Positions 1 to 10,397 of a DNA stretch of 64,000 nt are shown here, piece by piece. Location of the stretch: NCBI GenBank assembly GCA_947683425.1, contig CANTUQ010000158.1:2604001-2668000 (forward strand). Reading direction: 5' to 3'. The position numbers and the translations under genes were made by a program. This DNA comes from Excoecaria cochinchinensis (taxonomy: Eukaryota; Streptophyta; Magnoliopsida; Malpighiales; Euphorbiaceae). Below the pieces are notes generated by a model. The model saw only the letters and a program-made list of their open reading frames with translations, ran no database searches and was not told the DNA's origin. Within the stretch, counting starts at the first letter, position 1, and the number at the start of each line of letters is the position of its first letter.

Positions 1-3000
1 TGGGAGCTATGACCCGGAGTGGAAGGGTAGCCCCGGAAGTGGATAAGCCAAAAGATCCGATTGAGGACAGAAGGGGGAAGGAGCCGGAGGAAGATCCGAT
101 TGTCAAGCAACTGAAAAAGACGCCGGCTCAGATTTCAATATGGGATCTTCTGAGACAGTCACCATCACATAGGCAAAAGTGGTGGAGGCTTTGTGCGAAG
201 CAACTGTGGCTACAACCATTTCACCTACGGAACTTCTAGAGGTAGTAAAAGGAGGATCGGGAGAAAATGTTGTTTTTACCAGTGTGGATCTGCCGGCAGA
301 AGGTCGCACCCATAATCGCCCTCTATACATAAGGGCACAGATTAACCAAAAGCATACCGCCTGTGTAATGGTAGATGATGGTTCTTCCATAAATGTATGC
401 CCACAGGTAGCAATAGCAGCTTTTGGGGTAACAGAGGATATGTTGGCAAAATCTGATCTTACCATCACGGCATATGACAACTCGCGTAGGCAGGCTTCGG
501 GAACCTTCACAGCGGTGGTGAAAATGGGACCGGTAGAGTTAGAAGTAGAGTTTGTGGTGCTGCCCATACCCGCCAATTTCTCAGCTTTGCTAGGCAGACC
601 ATGGTTTCATAGATTGGGAGGAGTCCCCTCTACACTACATCAGATGGTAAAGATACCTCACTAGGGCCAGATCGAGACTATAAAGGCTGCACGAGAGAAT
701 CAGGTTTCAGTACTGGATATAGTCAGACAGCCATTTAATGGGTTTCATGTCACCATGATAGGCAAAGAAGAGCAGAAGGAAGAAAGCCCCCAGGTATTGA
801 ATATGATGAAGAAAATGTCATTCCTCCCTGGTGTAGGGCTGAGCAAGAATTCTCAAGGGATACCGACAGCCGTTACCACTAAGGGTCAGAAAGACAAGAG
901 GGGTCTTGGATATACATGTGCTGTAAAGAAAGGCGAGAAGTCAAAAATGGAAGTTCCCCATATTCGGAAGACCTTTGTGCCAGCAACCGCAGCATGTGCC
1001 TATGCAGGAGAAAATGAACCGCAGTGGCTGGATGGAAGAATTGTGCCAGGGTTCGAGGTTTTCAATGATGTCTATGACTGGGGCATTGGATTAATCAAGC
1101 CAGCAGAGGGTTTTTGGGATGAAGAAATCATGACCAGTAAGACAATTTGGGACCACGAGACGCCGGAAGAAATAATTACTGAAAAGATAATAACCACCCA
1201 GCTGAAAGGAAAGGCCAAGATAGAGGAAGCTGTGCGAGAGGTGAATGAGGAGACTCCAAAGGGCCGATGTGATGCGGAAACGTCGACTACGGCTGATACA
1301 CTAGCAGAGGAGGAAGAGGAAAATAGTTTAGATTTTCTTTTTGCTCCAGAACGTTTCAATGATGTTAATGACAATTTCAATCTTATTAATAAATTGAATG
1401 GTTTTGCTTACTTGTGTGATGTTTCTGATGATTTCACTATGCATGAACATGATCATTATCCATCCATATTTGATATTGATTCAACTGATGCTACTCCATT
1501 CAATCTTGGAATCCTAGAAAATCCAAAAGAAATTTTGATAGCATCAAATATAACTCCTGAAGAGTGAGAAAAAGTTGAGAGAATCTTAAAAAAATATGAA
1601 AAAGTCTTTGCCTGGACCTACGAAGATATGCCAGGAATCGATCGGAAAGTCTCAGAGCATGCTATCCCCACCTATCCAGACCATAAACCTGTTAAGCAGA
1701 AGTTGAGAAGGCTTAGGCCGGAATGGGCGGAGAAAGTGAAAGAAGAGATTCGCCAGCAAACCAAAGCCAAGTTTCTAGTCGAGGTGCAATACGCAACATG
1801 GTTGGCCAATGTTGTCCCTGTAGCCAAGAAGAATGGCAAAGTAAGAGTATGTGTGGATTATCGGGATCTGAATAAGGCCTGTCCAAAAGATGATTTTCCA
1901 TTGCCTCATATAGACGTACTAATAGATAGCGCCGCTGCTTGTGAGATGTATAGCTTCGGAGATGGTTACGTGGGCTACAATCAAATTCTTAATGAAATAA
2001 TTGATCGGATCAAGACGGCCTTCATCACGGAGTGGGGGACTTACGCTTATCTCGTGATGCCTTTTGGCTTGAAAAATGCAGGGACCACTTATCAGAGGAT
2101 GGCAACGAAGATATTGGATGAATTGATTGATAAAGAGGTAGAGGTATACATGGACGACATGATGATCAAGTCAGCCACTAGAGAAGGCCATTTTGAAGCC
2201 CTGGAAAAGTTCTTTCGAAGGATAGATAAGTACAACTTGCGGTTGAATCCTAAAAAGTGTATCTTTGGTGTTACCTCGGGGAAGCTACTAGGACACATAG
2301 TTAGTAAAAGGGGGATTGAGATTGACCCGGATAAGGTTAAGGCCATCAGAGAAATGCCGATACCGCAGAAAGAGAAGGATGTAAGAAGCTTTCTGGGCAG
2401 GTTGCAATACATCAGTAGATTTATCGCTAATCTTACTTCGATCTGTGAGCCAATCTTTAAACTACTCAGAAAAGATCAACCAGTAGTATGGAATGAGAGT
2501 TGTCAAAAGGCTTTTGATGCTGTCAGAGAATATTTGTTGAATCCACTGGTACTGAGACCACCACAGCCAGGCAAGCCGCTAATCCTATACCTGGCCATAA
2601 AGGACAGTTCTGTAGGTGCTATGATGGCCCAAGAGGATGATGTTGGAGTGGAATTTGCTCTTTATTACCTCAGCAAGAAATTCTTAGCCTACGAAGTCAA
2701 ATACACAGAGGTAAAAAAGATTTGCCTTGCAGTAATCTGGGCTTCTAAGAAATTGCGACATTACTTTCATGCTTACAAAGTGCAGGCAATCGCGAGGCAG
2801 AATCCCCTGAGATATTTGCAAGAGGCCCCATCTTTGCTTGGGAAAATGGGTAGGTGGTTGCTGTTACTTCAAGAATTTCATGTGGAGTATCTCACCCGGA
2901 AGACCATTAAGTGGCGGAATTTCTAGCATAACACCCAATCCAAGGAGACTCATACGAGTTTAACTTTCCAAACGAGGATGTGGCAGCTATCGGGATTCAA

Positions 3001-4092
3001 GGTTGGAAATTACACTTTGACGGAGCTGTAAATAACAAAGGGGTAGGAGTAGGAGTCATTCTGACAACCCCGGATGACGAAAAGCTTCCCTTGGCAAAAA
3101 AGTTAAGATTCAAGGCTACCAATAACGAAGCTGAATACGAAGCATGTGTTTTTGGATTGGAGGCGTTAATAGCTTTAGGAGCGAAGAATGTGGAAGTGTT
3201 TGGTGATTCTTCCTTGGTGGTCAATCAAATCCGAGGTGAATGGGCCGTGAAAGAAGAGAGGCTAATGCCATATATCCGGCACTTGCGAGACCTGAGCAGT
3301 CAATTCGAAGTATGCACATTCCATTTCATTCCCAGGGATGAAAATCAGTTAGCCGATGCGCTTGCCACGCTAGTATCAATGTGGGACAACCCTGAAGGGG
3401 TGCACAAGAAGCCAGTTTTAATCTATAGTTTTGAGAGACCTAGCTTCGAATCGAGATCAGTTATGGAAGTAGAAGTGGCGGATGGAAAGCCATGGTATCA
3501 TGACATTATGAATTACCTAGAGAATGCGACATTTGCGGAGGAGGCTACAGAAAAGGATCAAAGAATGATTCGCAACCTATCTACCCAGTTCATTTGTATA
3601 AATGGGATAGTGTACAAACGGCAAGCTGATGGTATCCAATTGAGGTGTTTGGACGAAAAAGAGGCCAGGAGGGTAATGGAAGAAATACACGCCGGAATAT
3701 GCGGAGCCCATATGAATGGGCTGACATTAGACAAAAAGATCATGAGGCAAGGCTTCTACTGGCTTACGATGGATAACGATTGCTCAAAATATGTGAAGCA
3801 GTGCCAGCTATGCCAGCAATATGCAGACTTAAGGCATTTGCCAGTATCAGAGCTACACAGCCTAACGTCACCTTGGCCATTCGCTGCTTGGGGAATAGAC
3901 ATTATTGGAGAAATCCACCCTACGGCATCCAACGGACACAGATATATAATAGTCACAATCGACTATTTTACAAAATGAGTGGAGGCGGAGTCCTTTAAGA
4001 AGATCGATGCAAGAGATATGGCCAGGTTCATTGAAAGAAATCTGATATGCAGATATGGCCTCCCACATCACATAGTGTCTGATAACGGGGTG
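1..4092 (+). pseudogene. Broken Ty3/gypsy gag-pol polyprotein, gag-pro linker to integrase core (part 1)
   Basis: Translated pieces align through their length with the intact polyprotein at 12140-18685. Visible parts: gag-pro linker (9-178), protease with VMVDDGSS (about 362-394), an acidic AT-rich linker (about 1300-1560), RT with FGDGYVGYNQI and YMDDM (2145-2160), RNase H ending near 2920, a second RNase H (2998-3380: FDG, AEYEA, GDSS, ADALA), the integrase HHCC zinc finger (about 3690-3825) and the first core Asp (WGIDIIG). Breaks seen: a frameshift near 178, TAG at 662, TGA at 1565, a frameshift near 2915, TGA at 3976 (Trp codon in the relative), then the 17-kb insertion within VSDNGV. 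It continues at 21452. Dead copy; the Tat-lineage call rests on the second RNase H and the missing chromodomain. Confidence 0.93.
4088..4092. repeat. Target-site duplication GGGTG, left
   Basis: GGGTG directly precedes the TGTGACGCGC LTR end at 4093 and recurs at 21447-21451 after the other LTR end. Removing element plus one copy restores the integrase reading across the junction, except for a TAA where the relative has a Gln codon. Confidence 0.95.
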
Positions 4093-6131
4093 TGTGACGC
4101 GCGCCGGATCCCGATTGCGCCGCCCGTTCGACCGCCCGCACGTGGGCGACCGGGGCATTTGCGGGTCCGTTGGCAGCTTGCGATAAATCGCAAGTGCGTC
4201 TATGTTGAGCAACACGGAGGTTTCATGGAGTCGCCACCCAATAGAACATTGGGAAAGTTTCTCTCGCCTCGGAGAGCCTAAGACTGCGCTTTTTATCCAT
4301 GTTGAGCCATGAGGCCTAGGATTAGCGCTAAAGTCTCGTGACTCAAGAAGTATCTTGAGGGATAACCTCTAACCTCTCGAGCCCAAAGACCAGAGCTGGG
4401 TCCGGGATTTCTCATCTATTTCTACCTCAATTAGTTTATGATCAAATTTTAATATCATTAATTCGCTCTCTCTCCACACGATGCAATTGATCGAAGGCGC
4501 ATTCATTCATATTTGAAAAGCCGTAAATGATCAAATAGATAATAAAGCAATAAGTTACAATAATACAAGGAGCGGAATACAACTCCCTCTTGTAAATGTG
4601 CGAGGCATACATAAATCGGGGCATTGTTTATTCTTGAGGACTTTGGTCCTCGCATGCATCATTATCAAAAATGGGATAATTTATATGTGATGATCTTTAT
4701 TGGATGAAAATAGGGCGTTGGACCCTTTTGCATTTTTATACAAAACTCACTTTTATTTAAGTACAAATTGTTGATCCATCTTTGCATTTAACTGAATAAA
4801 AAGAGCTTATTCATATACATAAAATAATGAATGAATGAAAAAGCAAGAGAAGATAAATTAAGAGGTTTAAGAAAACTAAACCGGACGAAATCCACCATGC
4901 ATGGTAGGCAGCCACGCACGCTCGAAATTATCCAAGAGGACCAATATACACTCACAAAGAATTAAGAGATGTTAACATTCATGAAATTAACACATGAGAA
5001 ATCGAAAAGACTGAATAGAGGTGAAAAATGATCAAAACCATGGAGGCAGAACCCACCGACGGCCTGTTCCCGGTTGACCGACGGGCGTCGGTTTGGTTAT
5101 TCAACACGCCCGTTTGTCACTCAAGAAGGGGTGTCTGTAGGTGGGTGACCGACGGGCGTCGGTCATAAAGTTGACCCGTCGGTCACCTCTGTCTCCGGAA
5201 AACAGAAAGGAGAAAAGGGCCTTTTGAGATCAAAAAAAAGGTTTTATCCAAGAAGGAGATGAGGGAGTCAAAATGAAGAAAAGTAATGATGGGTATTCAA
5301 AACTTACACAAAATGAATAAATAAATGACAAATAATTAAATATGAGGTGAAAGTAAAGAGAGTCCGGAATATTTACCCTCAGATAGTTGCCTTGGGTAGA
5401 ATTTTGATGTCGGTTAGATCCCCGCGCGTTCCACGAGAAAGTAAAAGAATGAAAGATTAGAGAGAGAAAATGAGCTATTTCACCTCCGATCTTTCAGAAA
5501 GTCGATTTAGGAATCCAAATCTAAAGAAAACTAATTAGTTTTTAGTTCCTTTGATCGATTTGATCCTTGATTAAGTAAAATTCTTTAGGGAAATGGGTGT
5601 GTTTGGAAGAGAGAGAAAACGTGCTTGAATTTTGGCAGAGTTTCCCCTTCTGAAAAATTTTCCAACCCTTTTGAAGTGGAAATCCGGACCTTATATAGCC
5701 AGACACGACCGACGGGCGTCGGTGCGTAGGGGCGGGCGTCGGAAGAATCCTACTGACACAAGGACACTTCCGACGGCCCTGCCACCTTCACCGACGGGCG
5801 TCGGAACGGTTGCGTGCCCCGGGAAACCAGGCGGCTCCTGACAGGGGCGGTGACTTTCCGACGGGCGTCGGAAAATCCCCCAAGCCGTCGGTGACTCAAA
5901 GCGACGGGCTACTTCCACAGACGGGCTGGCCGTCTGTGGAGGACAAAAAAAACCTTTTGACCTAGAAAACTCCCGTTTTCTCCCCCTCTGCCCCTGAAGT
6001 GTAGAAAAACCTCATTTCTCACGGAACGCGGGACTAAAACCTCCAACTTCAGCCTCCTGTACAGGCCTCGAACATTGATTTCTTCATAGGGTAACCTCTG
6101 ATCCGGACTGTTCCAGGACACGGTGCTTACA
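4093..6131 (-). repeat. 3' LTR of the complete Ogre-like element
   Basis: 2039 bp, matching 19408-21446. In element orientation it begins TGTAAGCACCG next to the polypurine tract and ends GCGCGTCACA. It contains many copies of the palindrome ACCGACGGGCGTCGGT or close variants (5077-5092, 5148-5163, 5708-5723, 5790-5805, 5856-5873). Differences from the other LTR that I saw: positions 4405, 4829, 5023, 5030, 5089 and 5886. Confidence 0.95.
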
Positions 6132-6150
6132 GTTGCCCCCAGTTTTGGGG
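6132..6150 (-). other. Polypurine tract of the complete element
   Basis: On - the sequence next to the 3' LTR reads CCCCAAAACTGGGGGCAAC. The decayed relative has AATTAGGGGCAAC at the same place (31546-31558), so the G-rich run plus CAAC is conserved. Confidence 0.8.
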
Positions 6151-6270
6151 AAACTAGTGCGCAAGTGCCTAGATAAGCCAAAACTCAGAGAAAGGTTGGA
6201 AAGAAAGCGTACCTTCGACGACTTCTCACCTTCCGTGCCTTTTGCCAGTTAGATCTCATATCGATCTGGT

Positions 6271-6781
6271 GAAGAGCGGTGTTTCTTGAACCGCAGCTTC
6301 GGGGCTGAAGAGCAGTGTTTCTTGAACTGCAGCTTCGATCTTGGAGTGTGGAAACTCTTCGATCTGATGAAGAGCGGTGTTTCTTGAACCGCAGCTTCGG
6401 GGGCGAAGAGCAGTGTTTCTTGAACTGCAGCTTCGATCTTGGAGTGTGGAAACTCTTCGATCTGATGAAGAGCGGTGTTTCTTGAACCGCAGCTTCGATC
6501 TTGGAGTGTGGAAACTCTTCGATCTGATGAAGAGCGGTGTTTCTTGAACCGCAGCTTCGAGGGCGAAGAGCAGTGTTTCTTGAACTGCAGCTTCGATCTT
6601 GGAGTGTGGAAACTCTTCGATCTGATGAAGAGCGGTGTTTCTTGAACCGCAGCTTCGATCTTGGAGTGTGGAAACTCTTCGATCTGATGAAGAGCGGTGT
6701 TTCTTGAACCGCAGCTTCGAGGGCGAAGAGCAGTGTTTCTTGAACTGCAGCTTCGATCTTGGAGTGTGGAAACTCTTCGAC
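6271..6781 (-). repeat. Tandem repeat with hairpin units in the element's 3' region
   Basis: Ten units start with GAAGAGCRGTG and come in a short 36-bp form (S) and a long 62-bp form (L). They begin at 6271, 6307, 6369, 6405, 6467, 6529, 6565, 6627, 6689 and 6725, in order S L S L L S L L S L, so a 160-bp S-L-L higher-order unit is present twice. Each unit holds an inverted repeat, GCGGT/ACCGC or GCAGT/ACTGC, around a 9-base loop, flanked by GAAG/CTTC. A - strand frame is open across the array, but it shifts frame between units and I do not call it a gene. Tandem repeats in the region before the 3' LTR are known in Tat elements. Confidence 0.95.
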
Positions 6782-7142
6782 GGTTTCCTCGTTTCAAGGA
6801 GATCTTTTTAATCGATGTCTGTGCTCAGATCGATATTTCTCTGTACCTGTGAGATAAAAGATTTCGTTAATTCCTATTTGAGTAATCATCTTTTGACCTG
6901 TTATTGATCATCATTCTTTTGTTGCTTGTCTTGGTTTCATGTTATTATTTTTTATCGTCATTTTTATCGACACATGAGTAAATAGGAGAAAATACACGTT
7001 CTGTGGTGTTATTTAAGCAATTAACCAAAAAAAAAGAAAAGAAAAACACGCAAATAATGAAGTAAAAGTTTTTCTACTGAAAATGTCATTTTTGTACAAT
7101 GCATATACAAAATACAAGAGATACAAAATAACTCCCTGAAAC
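6782..7142 (-). other. Non-coding 3' spacer between extra ORF and tandem repeat
   Basis: AT-rich sequence with short A and T runs and no credible ORF. In element orientation it lies just after the stop of the 678-aa ORF, so it probably serves as that transcript's 3' UTR. Confidence 0.5.
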
Positions 7143-9179
7143 TCAGAGAGGTGTGTAGTCTGAGGGCTCATCGGGATCCTCATCATCCGAGATATGCACG
7201 GTCCCTGGCCGAGGTGGACGGGCCTGAGGGGGTGGCGGAGCTGTAGAGGGTCCTGCCTCGTGATCGTGGGCTCGCCTGAACTGAACCTGCGCGTAGCCGT
7301 CCAAGAAGGGCTGGGTACAAGTGCCCAGAAACCCTAAGGTCTCAGAGATCTTGTCCCCCAACTTCTTGAAGGCTTGGCTCAACTGAGTGGTCTGCTCTGC
7401 GGCGGCCGTCCTCCTACGCTCTAAGCTCTGCTCCGTCTGCTGCCTAAACTCCCTCATGGTCTGAGAAAGAGGAGGGAGAATCCCCTCCATCGCCTGGACG
7501 CGGGATCTCAGAGAGTCAAGTGACTCATCAATCATCTGAAGGGTCATATCGACCCTCTGAGACGCCTGGTCCTGTGACGTCCTCATATCATGAGCGAGCT
7601 GCTGCCTGAGCTCCCTCTGCCCCTGAGCAATCTGCTCAAATAGCCTCACCTGCTCTCCTCTGAAGGCCTCGAGAACCCGAGCCTGCTCATCTCTAAGGGC
7701 ATCCATGGCCCGAGCCTGCTCCCTCGCTGCATGCTCCATGTAGCCTGCCTGCTCTCGAGATAGTCGCTCTACCGTCTGAGACTGCTCCTGGATAGCAGCC
7801 TGCTGGCGATCCAACCTCTCATGAATGGCTCTATCCCTCTCATCCTGTCGCCGCTCAAAGGCCATAAACATGGAGGAGAGGAGCTGGGACAAGTCCGGCT
7901 GAGCTGGCTGATGTGGCGCTGGCCCTGGTGGTGGTGGTGCCGAAGAAGTGGATGCCCCAGGATCGCCCCGGGAGTATGGGTGGTATCTCTTGGAGGGCTC
8001 GCGGGCAGGCCTCTGTACCCTGGTACCCGGCGACGGGGCTGGAGTCGGGGCCCTAGATGCCGGTGAAGAGGCAAAGAGATCGTCCATCGTGATCTCAAAA
8101 TCAAAATCCAAGGGGGTCCTAGGAGGCTCCTGCTGCTGTGGCGGAGGTACTGTCTGTGACTGAGGAGGTGGAGGAGGCTGATGCTCCGGCTGAGGCTCAG
8201 TCTGTGGAGGCTGCGGCTGCACCTGCGGAGGCTGAGGCTGCGGCTCGGGCTGTGGAGGCTGCCCCTCCTGGTGCTCCGGGTGATCAGGGTCTGCCCCCAG
8301 GGGTGGAAGCGAGAACAGTCGCCGGGTCTCATGGATAGTCAACACCCTATAAGCCTCCGCCTGACCTGGAATCTGAGAGATCATCCCCATCTGAACTGCG
8401 GCTGCAGCATCTACATGGATACCCTCCGGTAGAGGTCCTCTCAGTCTCTCGGGGTTAAACCCCAATCCCAACAGTAATCGGGTGATGACTCCTCCTACCA
8501 TCACCACCGGTGTCGACCCTCTGCCCACTCTGGTCAGGTTGGCCAAAATCTCGTGGCTAATGTTGAGACGCTGGCCTGCCACCATAGCCCAGAGGCTCCA
8601 GATCTCGGCCGCGTTAAGCGACCCTGGATTACCAGCTCGACCGAGGTACGAGCTGGAAAGCACTCTGTGCAGATACCGGAGTGCCTGAGACACCAGTACG
8701 GTGCTCTTCGCTGTATCGTGATCATACAGCACTCCTGGTATAGCAATAGCCGCCCAATGGACGCGTCTCACCGCTCGCCGCGAGATCTCAACCTCCTCTC
8801 CCGAAGGAAGTCCCATAGCCTGAGCAAACCTCTGCCTGGTGATGCTGACATGGTCACCATCAAACCAAAACTGTACCACCCCCGGGTCAGTATCTGCACT
8901 CTGGAAGCCCGTGTAGCGGAGAGTGGCCAACACCTGGCGGGTAGCCTCTGGGAATGTCTGGAAGGCAGGCTCAAGAAACTCTGTCCAACCCGCTCCCTCG
9001 GCAAGTAAATCGAACTCCAGGGCCAACCCGAGGGCCTCCAGAAAAGGGCGAGATACAAAGCGGCTGGCCCGAAACTCCACCTGAGCCAACGCCCTATACC
9101 TCTGGGCGGACTCGTCATCCATCCAAGCCGGGGCCTCAAGCCCGGGCTGGGCCTGTGGTGCTCTGCGTCTGGGAGGCAT
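7143..9179 (-). CDS. Extra ORF of Ogre-like element: 678-aa protein resembling plant retrotransposon ORF-1 / putative plant transposon proteins
   Basis: Sense with gag-pol and located between pol and the 3' LTR. Three parts are visible: an N-terminal globular part (about 1-295) with the pattern FLEALGL, EATRQVLATLRY, HVSITRQRFAQAMGLP, which recalls the Athila ORF-1 / putative plant transposon protein families; a Pro/Gln-rich linker (about 300-410) of QPQPP-like repeats; and a long Gln/Arg/Glu-rich coiled coil (about 425-590) followed by a tail ending in SDYTPL. The start MPPRRR is preceded by a good 3' splice site (9181-9183), so it is probably the first codon after a 5' UTR intron. A decayed homologue occupies 24913-26939. 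Family resemblance is from pattern memory and function is unknown; the coiled coil suggests oligomerisation. Confidence 0.85.
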   Translation of the reverse strand: MPPRRRAPQAQPGLEAPAWMDDESAQRYRALAQVEFRASRFVSRPFLEALGLALEFDLLAEGAGWTEFLEPAFQTFPEATRQVLATLRYTGFQSADTDPGVVQFWFDGDHVSITRQRFAQAMGLPSGEEVEISRRAVRRVHWAAIAIPGVLYDHDTAKSTVLVSQALRYLHRVLSSSYLGRAGNPGSLNAAEIWSLWAMVAGQRLNISHEILANLTRVGRGSTPVVMVGGVITRLLLGLGFNPERLRGPLPEGIHVDAAAAVQMGMISQIPGQAEAYRVLTIHETRRLFSLPPLGADPDHPEHQEGQPPQPEPQPQPPQVQPQPPQTEPQPEHQPPPPPQSQTVPPPQQQEPPRTPLDFDFEITMDDLFASSPASRAPTPAPSPGTRVQRPAREPSKRYHPYSRGDPGASTSSAPPPPGPAPHQPAQPDLSQLLSSMFMAFERRQDERDRAIHERLDRQQAAIQEQSQTVERLSREQAGYMEHAAREQARAMDALRDEQARVLEAFRGEQVRLFEQIAQGQRELRQQLAHDMRTSQDQASQRVDMTLQMIDESLDSLRSRVQAMEGILPPLSQTMREFRQQTEQSLERRRTAAAEQTTQLSQAFKKLGDKISETLGFLGTCTQPFLDGYAQVQFRRAHDHEAGPSTAPPPPQARPPRPGTVHISDDEDPDEPSDYTPL

Positions 9180-9180
9180 C

Positions 9181-9901
9181 CTGTAAAAAGGAAAGAGTCA
9201 GATAGCGAAAACTTGGCGAAACAAACACTATCAGTTTTATTTTCCAAAATTTAAGGTCCATCTGGGCCTTATCATGGGCAATGGAGGCCCAACATAGGAT
9301 AAAAAAAAGTAATGACAGATAAAAATAGCAAACATCCCGGCTACGGAAGTACCCTATCACGCCTTGTACGCATCATGGCAAAGGAACATGTAATCCTTAC
9401 GGAGATAATTAAAGCGAATAAAGATGGGCTTTCTAAGTCCTAAGGCATTCTTCATACTTGGAAAAGTAAATAAATATTCAATTCCAGAATAGAATAAAAA
9501 AATTTGGGCAGCACCCCGGCAGGGATGTGCCCAACCTCCTGCGTGAAAAAGCAAGACAAAAGGCCTCAGGCCCTAGCAATATTATATGCATGCAAATGGG
9601 GCGCACCCCGGCAAGAGTGTGCCCCCAACAACTCAAAATAGCAGCCTCAGGCCACAAAAGCAAATCATGCACAAAAATGGTGCGCTAAAAGGATGCAATT
9701 CTAAAGCATCAAGATTATAGAAAAACTCTATTTCTATGTGATCATGCAAAAAGTTCGGATTTAATTACAGAATAATATAGAAAAATTGGCAGCATTTCCC
9801 CCTAAATTCTAAAATTATCTAAAACTTTCTTAAAGTTAAAAGAAAGAATGTAGAAATAAAAAAAGTAATAAAAAGTACTAAAGAAGTAATTATTTACTTA
9901 C
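9181..9901 (-). other. Predicted 5' UTR intron of the sense extra ORF
   Basis: On - the donor is ACAA|GTAAGTAAAT (intron base 1 at 9901) and the acceptor is CCTTTTTACAG|GATG (ending 9181), with the ATG two bases into the next exon. The homologous position in the decayed element has CAG|GTTAGT (24324) and TTCATAG|GATG (24911). The 721-bp stretch has no credible ORF. It carries two copies of a conserved inverted-repeat block around 9505-9535 and 9600-9630. Confidence 0.6.
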
Positions 9902-10095
9902 TTGTAATCCGGAGAAGTGTAGAAACTAGAGAAACACAAATATCCGAGCACCGGGTGAGTATATAATGCGAAAAACTGAAGAAATCGCGAAAAAATAAGA
10001 AGAAAAGACTCAAAAATCGCTAAAAACTGCTTAAAAACCGCTTGAGAGAGGAAGAAGAAAGGGACAGCAACGTTTGCGCCGTCTGTCACTCGTCC

Positions 10096-10340
10096 TTATA
10101 TAGAATTTCGTGACCGACGGGCAGGGCGTCTGTAAAAGAGACCGACGGGCTGGCCGTCTGTCGCGAAATGAATGCAATTTAATGCGCGTGATGAAATGAT
10201 GACGCGTGTTTCTGCCCGGGGAACTTCCGACGGGCAGGCCGTCCCTATGGAGGGGCGGTCAGGCCGTCTCTGTAGAGAGGCGGGCAGACCGTCTCTGTAT
10301 AGGGGCGGGTAGGCCGTCGGTGACCTTCTCCTATAAAATC
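10096..10340. promoter_or_regulatory. Internal divergent promoter between the two extra genes
   Basis: CTATATAAGGAC lies on - at 10093-10104, pointing to the 678-aa ORF, and CTATAAAATC lies on + at 10331-10340, pointing to the antisense gene (ATG 10398). Between them are several GACGGGC/GCCGTC half-palindromes like those around the LTR TATA box, and a core AATGCGCGTGAT (10175-10190) that recurs in the decayed element at the same place. Promoter function is inferred. Confidence 0.6.
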
Positions 10341-10397
10341 TGCAAGATTTTCTTGTCTCTTCATTTCCCAGCACCTTGGGCTTTATTCTTCTCAAAA

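Noticed and set aside
4093..6131. CRISPR-like array from the repeated GACGGGCGTCGG palindromes
   Set aside because: Spacing is irregular, the repeats are short palindromes and the context is a plant LTR.
6249..6797. A 182-codon open frame on - through the tandem repeat
   Set aside because: Made of repeat units of 36 and 62 bp that change frame from unit to unit; no conserved peptide, and the relative has an unrelated repeat here.
7769..9247. Multiple long frames overlapping the 678-aa extra ORF
   Set aside because: Shadows of a GC-rich coding sequence; none is conserved in the relative at 24913-26939.
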